From NCBI GenBank assembly GCA_964454545.1, contig CAYVTI010000029.1, positions 1 through 27,963 of the forward strand: a stretch of 27,963 nt of DNA, read 5' to 3'. The first letter of the stretch is position 1; the number at the start of each line of letters is the position of its first letter. The notes below the pieces were generated by a model. It searched no databases, was not told where the DNA came from, and saw only the letters and a program-made list of their open reading frames with translations. Of the stretch, positions 23,872 through 27,963 are shown piece by piece. The position numbers were made by a program, and so were the translations under genes. The stretch is from JABCZZ01 sp964454545 (GTDB lineage: Bacteria; Pseudomonadota; Alphaproteobacteria; Rickettsiales; JABCZZ01).

Positions 23872-25077
23872 ATGCAAATGACACAATCACATAATCCATT
23901 CCTGGCCATCGTCATGGCGACCAACCGCCCCGCGCAGGTGAACGCCTTCTTTGAAAACCTGCGTGTCACTGCCGAAGATCAGTCTTCCTTCGAAGTGCTC
24001 ATCCGTGCCGACGAGGGAGATGAAGCTACCATTGACGCCATCATGCGGCAAAAGGAATTATCGCAGTTCCGCATACATCTTCTGGTCGAAAAGAACCAGA
24101 AAGGCACGTTCATGCTGCATCATGCCTATAACCGCCTTACCAAGGAGTCGGCTTCCTCCAGCGTTTATTTCTTCTGGAACCTTACGGACGAGATCCGCAT
24201 TCATACGCAGGGCTGGGATCGCATACTGAAAAGCTACGTCAAACTTTATCCCGACGATCTGTTCCGCCTCAAGCCCACTCTCAATAATATCAACAACTAT
24301 TACAACTTCTCCGAATGCCTTCCCCTGCCTGACAATTATTCATTGTTCACGCGCCGCTGGATGGAATTAGTGGACGGATGGGGCGACTACTGGGGCACCG
24401 ACAGCTGGCATCAATGCATAGACTGGTATCTCGGACAGTGCCGCATTCCCGCCGTGCCGCATGCCGTTTTCCGCTCCGTGCCGATCTTTTCAATTGCGCT
24501 TGATGGACAAGGCTCCGGCGAAGTCTTGTCAGCTGGACAAAGTGCGGAACGCAGGAAAATGATGGCAAAGCAAAGTTTCAAAATTCTGATGTCGTTCGAG
24601 GCAAGGGAGAATTTCAACCGGCTGGCAAAACGCATGCATGCACATTATATCGCTAAAAATCATGGACTTAATTCATATATCATCCGGGAAGATCGCAGCG
24701 CCAAAAGAATGATTGTCATAGCTCCCGATAACCGAGTCATTGACGTGCTTGGCTGGAACCTAAGATTTGATCCTTTTAAAAATTGGCTGGTAACAATGGC
24801 CTTCCGCCACCTCAATGAAAAAACGGCATCTCTTGTTGTAGAAGGGACAAAACGTATAGCCAGCAGGAGCAAGAATGTCGCGCTTGCAATTATACGGCTT
24901 ATGAAGCGCACCCTGAAGGCTCTCGCCGGAGCCCTGAAACAGCCGCCTGGAATCCAGGATAAGAAGGCAGGCGATCCGGAACCGGTTCAGATAACCGAAT
25001 ACCATTTTCACGAAGGGGAAAATAAATTCTTTCCTTCCGATTATGAAGCGATTAGAAAACGTATAGACGCTCTCTAA
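23872..25077 (+). CDS. Glycosyltransferase family 2-like protein
   Basis: The first half of this 401-residue protein resembles a GT-A fold. A first strand NPFLAIVMATNRP (8-20) is followed by FEVLIRADEGDE (40-51) and a central FFWNLTDEIRIHTQGWD (100-116), in which TDE stands where GT2 enzymes usually carry their metal-binding DxD. The second half (about 250-401) is unlike a known domain, with a basic, partly amphipathic stretch near 330-365. Donor and acceptor are unknown. AGAGGA precedes the ATG by about seven bases. The tight spacing with the antiporter and ydcH suggests one operon. The assignment is from fold-like pattern only. Confidence 0.6.
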   Translation: MQMTQSHNPFLAIVMATNRPAQVNAFFENLRVTAEDQSSFEVLIRADEGDEATIDAIMRQKELSQFRIHLLVEKNQKGTFMLHHAYNRLTKESASSSVYFFWNLTDEIRIHTQGWDRILKSYVKLYPDDLFRLKPTLNNINNYYNFSECLPLPDNYSLFTRRWMELVDGWGDYWGTDSWHQCIDWYLGQCRIPAVPHAVFRSVPIFSIALDGQGSGEVLSAGQSAERRKMMAKQSFKILMSFEARENFNRLAKRMHAHYIAKNHGLNSYIIREDRSAKRMIVIAPDNRVIDVLGWNLRFDPFKNWLVTMAFRHLNEKTASLVVEGTKRIASRSKNVALAIIRLMKRTLKALAGALKQPPGIQDKKAGDPEPVQITEYHFHEGENKFFPSDYEAIRKRIDAL

Positions 25078-25098
25078 GACAGGAAGGATACCCCCGCT

Positions 25099-25344
25099 AT
25101 GTTCAACGAAACGCACGCGATCCTAAAGGAATTCCCTCAGTACAAGGAACGTATCCATGACCTGAAGGCGAAAGATGCGCATTTCGCAAAGCTACTGGAA
25201 AATTATGATGCGGTGGATAAAGAGCTTTTCCGCATAGAGAACGAAGAGGAAACTCCCTCCAATACCTATACGGAGAACCTGAAGAAAAAACGCCTCAAGC
25301 TGAAGGACGAATTATTCGCCATTATCAGCAGGCACGCCGCCTGA
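25099..25344 (+). CDS. ydcH: YdcH/DUF465 family small protein
   Basis: The 81-residue, highly charged, helical protein fits DUF465 (YdcH). An N-terminal EFPQYKERIHDLKAKDAHFAKLL leads into YDAVDKELFRIEN and the closing LKKKRLKLKDELFAII. Proteins of this family form helical hairpins; their role is not established. It follows the glycosyltransferase gene by 21 bases and has GGAAGG upstream. Its stop at 25342-25344 directly abuts the stop of the convergent outer-membrane gene, with no bases between. Confidence 0.85.
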   Translation: MFNETHAILKEFPQYKERIHDLKAKDAHFAKLLENYDAVDKELFRIENEEETPSNTYTENLKKKRLKLKDELFAIISRHAA

Positions 25345-25950
25345 TCAGAAGTGGAACCGCGCAGTTAATTCGATATTGTTGGCCCCGAGGCCATCGCTTC
25401 TGTTAATACCGGCGTTATCAGTTGCGTCCTGATTATCGCTGCCTACATAGCGGTAACCTATCGCCCATGTAACATTAGGCATAAAATAATCGGTTGTAAA
25501 ATTGAGCCCCGCCATGAACTGGTAGGCAAACGCGTCACCATGAATATTGTAATCACCGGCGCGATTATGTTCACCCAGATGAAGCGTGGCATCGCCGATA
25601 CCCGCTCCAACATAGGGAGACAGATTCCAGGGCAGAGACGAACCAAGATCAAAATCGTAGTAAAGATTGGCCATATAGGTGAAATAATGGCTGTCGGAAA
25701 CGTCATGGAATCCGCCCTCGACTTCCCCCCGGAAATTGCCGGCGTTATTCATCATGAACTTACGCCCAAATGCGATATCACCGCCACCACCCGTACCGCC
25801 ACCGTCCGTATTAGTCAGCCAGGTCACATCCCCGCTGATACCCCAATACCACTCCTTGTCCAGCCGCCAGTCATAGGCAAACGCGGCATGGCTTAACAGC
25901 ACGGACAGAAGAAATACACCCAGTAAATATCTTAACTGTTTAAGCGGCAT
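25345..25950 (-). CDS. Small outer-membrane beta-barrel protein
   Basis: The 201-residue protein has a clear signal peptide (cleavage after AFA, residue 25). Alternating aromatic strands follow (WYWGISGDVTWL, YFTYMANLYYDF, LSPYVGAGIGDATL, YQFMAGLNF, TWAIGYRYVG), ending in IELTARFHF with the terminal Phe recognised by the Bam machinery. It is probably an eight-stranded OmpW/OmpA-like barrel of the porin-like surface protein group. The ligand or role is unknown. GGGGA six bases before the ATG supports the start. A Gly/Thr-rich loop (GGGTGGGG) follows strand one. Confidence 0.8.
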   Translation of the reverse strand: MPLKQLRYLLGVFLLSVLLSHAAFAYDWRLDKEWYWGISGDVTWLTNTDGGGTGGGGDIAFGRKFMMNNAGNFRGEVEGGFHDVSDSHYFTYMANLYYDFDLGSSLPWNLSPYVGAGIGDATLHLGEHNRAGDYNIHGDAFAYQFMAGLNFTTDYFMPNVTWAIGYRYVGSDNQDATDNAGINRSDGLGANNIELTARFHF

Positions 25951-26027
25951 AGTATTCCCCGATTAAAAATGACCGATACTCAGGAAGATATAGAGAAAGC
26001 AGTTAAAAATATATGCGCCAAACGCCG

Positions 26028-26055
26028 ATATCTGTTAATAAGCTATAACTGATAT
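26028..26055 (-). terminator. Weak hairpin downstream of tRNA-Met
   Basis: ATATC (26028-26032) pairs with GATAT (26051-26055), and GTTA (26034-26037) pairs with TAAC (26046-26049). It begins two bases past the encoded CCA end. It could define the 3' end of the precursor, but it is AT-rich and has no T-run, so a terminator role is doubtful. Confidence 0.2.
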
Positions 26056-26056
26056 T

Positions 26057-26131
26057 TGGTGGCTCGGGGGTGATTTGAACACCCGACCAAGGGATTATGA
26101 TTCCCCTGCTCTACCACTGAGCTACCGAGCC
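26057..26131 (-). tRNA. tRNA-Met (anticodon CAT), CCA encoded
   Basis: On the minus strand the acceptor GGCTCGG pairs perfectly with CCGAGCC. The D-arm is GCTCAGTGGTAGAGC. The anticodon stem GGGGA/TCCCT encloses loop ATCATAA with anticodon CAT, and the T-arm is GGGTG-TTCAAAT-CACCC. Discriminator A and CCA are encoded (26060 and 26057-26059). The acceptor is fully paired at 1-72, so this is not an initiator tRNA. Elongator Met is most likely; a tRNA-Ile2 with lysidine-modified CAT cannot be fully excluded by eye. Confidence 0.9.
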
Positions 26132-26149
26132 TCTATAATGGAGCTATTT

Positions 26150-26178
26150 CGTATAGGTTCCGCTCCCCAAGCTGTCAA
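26150..26178 (-). promoter_or_regulatory. Promoter of tRNA-Met
   Basis: A perfect -35 TTGACA (26173-26178, minus strand) is followed after exactly 17 bases by TATACG (26150-26155). The -10 ends 18 bases before the tRNA 5' end at 26131, a usual spacing for a short tRNA leader. Confidence 0.7.
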
Positions 26179-26514
26179 GCACAGTTTTCCAGCCTGCACC
26201 CTGCAGGGCTTTTGCTACAGCGGATAAAAACGCCTGCTTTACAAGAAATTATACAATGCCCTCGGCATAATGCATCGCCACCCTGATACGGCATTTCACC
26301 GCCGGTGAGACGATCCCGGAAACCATCGATATTATCCATCTGCAGATATAGGGAATTATCCCGCAATACTGATTGTATTTATACGGGAACAAAAGGGCCT
26401 GCCTTTATCAAAAATCGTACAATAATCAGCTTTATAGGCAGAAATATGGTGCCGAAACGGGTCGTTTCTGATATGATAAGGCGCGTAAGTCAGGTGTGTA
26501 ATGAGTCGTATGTT
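26179..26514. other. Intergenic region between the tRNA promoter and the protease gene
   Basis: No convincing intact gene is seen. Two small hairpins are present: ATGCC-CTC-GGCAT (26256-26268) and TCACC-GCC-GGTGA (26296-26308). On the minus strand a 63-codon frame (26175-26366) has GC-rich, gene-like content only in its first half. A different frame over 26144-26247 reads like a protein C-terminus (VAKALQGAGWKTVLDSLG). Together they may be a frameshifted remnant. The protease promoter must lie here but I cannot place it. Confidence 0.35.
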
Positions 26515-27261
26515 ATGAGACAGTATTTACTTATAATTTCTTATCTTATTCTTATTCCCCTCCAGTGCTCAGCCCAGCAGATCATCAAATTCAACGTACA
26601 ATCCGGAACGGGCTTTTTTGTCAACCGGCATGATATCATCACCAACGCCCATGTCATAGACGGCTGCAAGGATGTTGTTGTGAAAGGCGCCATACCCGAG
26701 CATGAAGCCACGGTGAAATTCATCGACAAGGAACATGATCTGGCCGTGATTGAAACGAACATGCCGCCGCCGCAATTCGCCCCGTTGCGCTATAATATAG
26801 ACGACCTGAAAACCGGCGATAAGGTCATGGTGATTGGCTATCCGGGCGAAGCCGGCGCGCGCGGAGAATACAAAGTGGCGGAGGCGCGGGTAGAAGACAT
26901 AAAATTCAACAACGCTGACAACAGCAAATGGCTTTATATTACGGACGTAGTCGAGCACGGCAATTCCGGCGGTCCTGTGTTCGACATGAGTGGGAACGTG
27001 ATCGGGGTCGTGGTTGCCAAAGCCGTGATAACCACCTCCAACGTGGAAACGCACCAGGTGATTAAACAGCAGACTGCCGGGGTCGTCATCACGCTTAAAA
27101 CGCTTCAACAGTTTATGTTCAGCAATGGGATATTTTCTGAGCTGGTAGGGTCTGGCGTTATTTTCGCTGATAGTTATATTGAACAACGCGCAAGAGACTA
27201 TATAGTGAACGTACAGTGCCGTATCAGAGTATCTAGCAATGCTGAATTTCCAGAAGATTAA
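26515..27261 (+). CDS. Secreted trypsin-like serine protease (no PDZ domain)
   Basis: The 248-residue precursor has a signal peptide (1-20, cleavage after CSA). A chymotrypsin-fold protease domain follows with the triad H46 (ITNAHVI), D75 (EHDLAVIE) and S151 (VEHGNSGGPVF). SGTGFFVN before the His is typical of the HtrA/DegP-type catalytic core. Unlike DegP there is no PDZ domain; the last 45 residues are short and charged. I start at the ATG at 26515 because it begins the signal peptide; the longest frame (26305) adds 70 residues before the signal peptide. It probably acts in the periplasm on unknown substrates. Its last 23 bases overlap the next gene. Confidence 0.85.
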   Translation: MRQYLLIISYLILIPLQCSAQQIIKFNVQSGTGFFVNRHDIITNAHVIDGCKDVVVKGAIPEHEATVKFIDKEHDLAVIETNMPPPQFAPLRYNIDDLKTGDKVMVIGYPGEAGARGEYKVAEARVEDIKFNNADNSKWLYITDVVEHGNSGGPVFDMSGNVIGVVVAKAVITTSNVETHQVIKQQTAGVVITLKTLQQFMFSNGIFSELVGSGVIFADSYIEQRARDYIVNVQCRIRVSSNAEFPED

Positions 27262-27963
27262 ATCCTGCGTAAGCAATAAATGGTTAATAAATATTTTGCT
27301 TGGCGTAATCCTCTTTGCCGTGGCATGCACGGTGACATTGTTCACGTGGGTTGCAACCGGCCCGCGCTCCATCAATTCACTCACTCCCTATATTGAATCA
27401 GCGCTCAGTCCCCCCTCCGGCGCCTACAAGGTGAAGATAGAAAGTTCTGAAATCGCATGGGACGGCTGGAGCCACCCGGTAAATGTAAAAGCAAAGAACA
27501 TAGAAATCATCAATGACAAAGGCTTGGTTATTTCCTACTTCCCGGAAATAATGGTCGATATTTATCTATACAAGCTGGCGCTCGGCAAGATTGAAATAAA
27601 ATCGCTGGAGCTGATTCATCCCAATGTCACGCTGATACAAAACAGTGACGGAAACATTCTGCTCGGCTCAGGAGATCACGGTGCGCAGTCCGAAAGCTCC
27701 TTTTCTTCCGTATTGGGCCTTCTGACATCAGACGATAACCCTATTCCCTTGCGCCACATGCGATCCCTTATCATCAAGCACGCCAACCTGACGGTTAAGA
27801 ACCAGCTGTCCGGCATCATTCTCCAATCCCCGGATGCTTCACTGGAAGTAAAACGCAGGCACGGAATCCTTATCGGCACATTTTCCATGCCGCTCGCTTT
27901 TGACAATAATACGGGCAGCATATTTGCGGATCTCAGCATGAACATGCATAGTAAGACCATAGA
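27239..27963 (+). CDS. AsmA/DUF3971-like membrane-anchored protein (5' part only)
   Basis: An open frame from ATG 27239 runs to the window end without a stop (241 complete codons). It has one N-terminal membrane helix (about 17-40) followed by a beta-rich domain. The pattern is typical of alphaproteobacterial AsmA-like/DUF3971 proteins: WVATGPRSI, then ESSEIAWDGW, VNVKAKNIEII, FPEIMVDIY and ELIHPNVTLIQN. Such proteins are large, periplasm-spanning relatives of YhdP/TamB thought to take part in outer-membrane lipid transport. Full-length members are often around 1000 residues, so most of the gene lies beyond the window. It overlaps the protease gene by 23 bases in another frame, so the two are probably co-expressed. 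Confidence 0.8.
   Translation, partial: MLNFQKIKSCVSNKWLINILLGVILFAVACTVTLFTWVATGPRSINSLTPYIESALSPPSGAYKVKIESSEIAWDGWSHPVNVKAKNIEIINDKGLVISYFPEIMVDIYLYKLALGKIEIKSLELIHPNVTLIQNSDGNILLGSGDHGAQSESSFSSVLGLLTSDDNPIPLRHMRSLIIKHANLTVKNQLSGIILQSPDASLEVKRRHGILIGTFSMPLAFDNNTGSIFADLSMNMHSKTI

Noticed and set aside
26305..26514. Seventy-codon N-terminal extension of the protease
   Set aside because: It precedes a clear signal peptide starting at 26515 and has no family-like sequence.
26569..27384. Minus-strand frame of 271 codons opposite the protease and the AsmA-like start
   Set aside because: Antisense shadow of two genes with recognisable domains.
1..27963. CRISPR array, IS element with transposase, rRNA genes
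   Set aside because: No regularly spaced direct repeats, no transposase-like frame and no rRNA sequence were seen.

Overview
The window reads as chromosomal DNA of an alphaproteobacterium. Signs of this are PrmA of the alphaproteobacterial type, a TIGR01459-type HAD protein, a YdcH/DUF465 protein, an AspRS with non-discriminating features, an elongator tRNA-Met with encoded CCA, and a small conserved hypothetical protein (NPLQHIP motif) that I associate with Rhodospirillales- and Micavibrio-like genomes. The genus cannot be fixed from sequence reading alone. Most genes are of moderate GC; one 551-codon gene is clearly AT-richer than its neighbours.

Layout. 1-2931: the 3' end of a pseudopilin-like gene, a PstS-type phosphate-binding protein on the opposite strand, a complete pseudopilin, and prmA overlapping the pseudopilin stop. 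2920-6444 (minus): gmk-era-recO, then two small uncharacterised genes. 6445-8350: an accessory-looking patch with a remnant resembling a histidine phosphatase and an AT-rich 551-aa orphan gene carrying an internal duplication. 8331-12012: aspS and guaB, divergent, separated by a 268-bp nested inverted-repeat element that ends four bases before the guaB start codon. 12086-17300: a signalling island. It holds a free-standing ethylene-receptor-like membrane domain with all copper-site residues, a CHASE-like hybrid kinase with two receivers, and, divergently, a sensorless histidine kinase with two single-domain response regulators. 17305-18504: an L-2-hydroxyglutarate dehydrogenase/oxidase directly behind the second regulator. 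18609-21652 (minus): a System II cytochrome c maturation pair (ResB-like and CcsA/ResC-like). The CcsA gene carries a palindromic repeat inside its reading frame. 21724-25344 (plus): a HAD hydrolase, a CPA1 sodium/proton antiporter, a glycosyltransferase-like protein and YdcH. 25345-27963: a small outer-membrane barrel, tRNA-Met with a good promoter, a secreted trypsin-like protease, and the 5' part of an AsmA/DUF3971-type protein that runs off the window.

The most promising novelty is in three places. First, the split ethylene-receptor-like two-component cluster (12086-17300). Second, the three-way-junction inverted-repeat element fused to the guaB leader (10277-10544). Third, the in-frame palindromic element inside ccsA (about 19433-19547). 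Several starts were moved from the longest reading frame to ones supported by signal peptides, promoters, Shine-Dalgarno spacing or overlaps; these are explained entry by entry.
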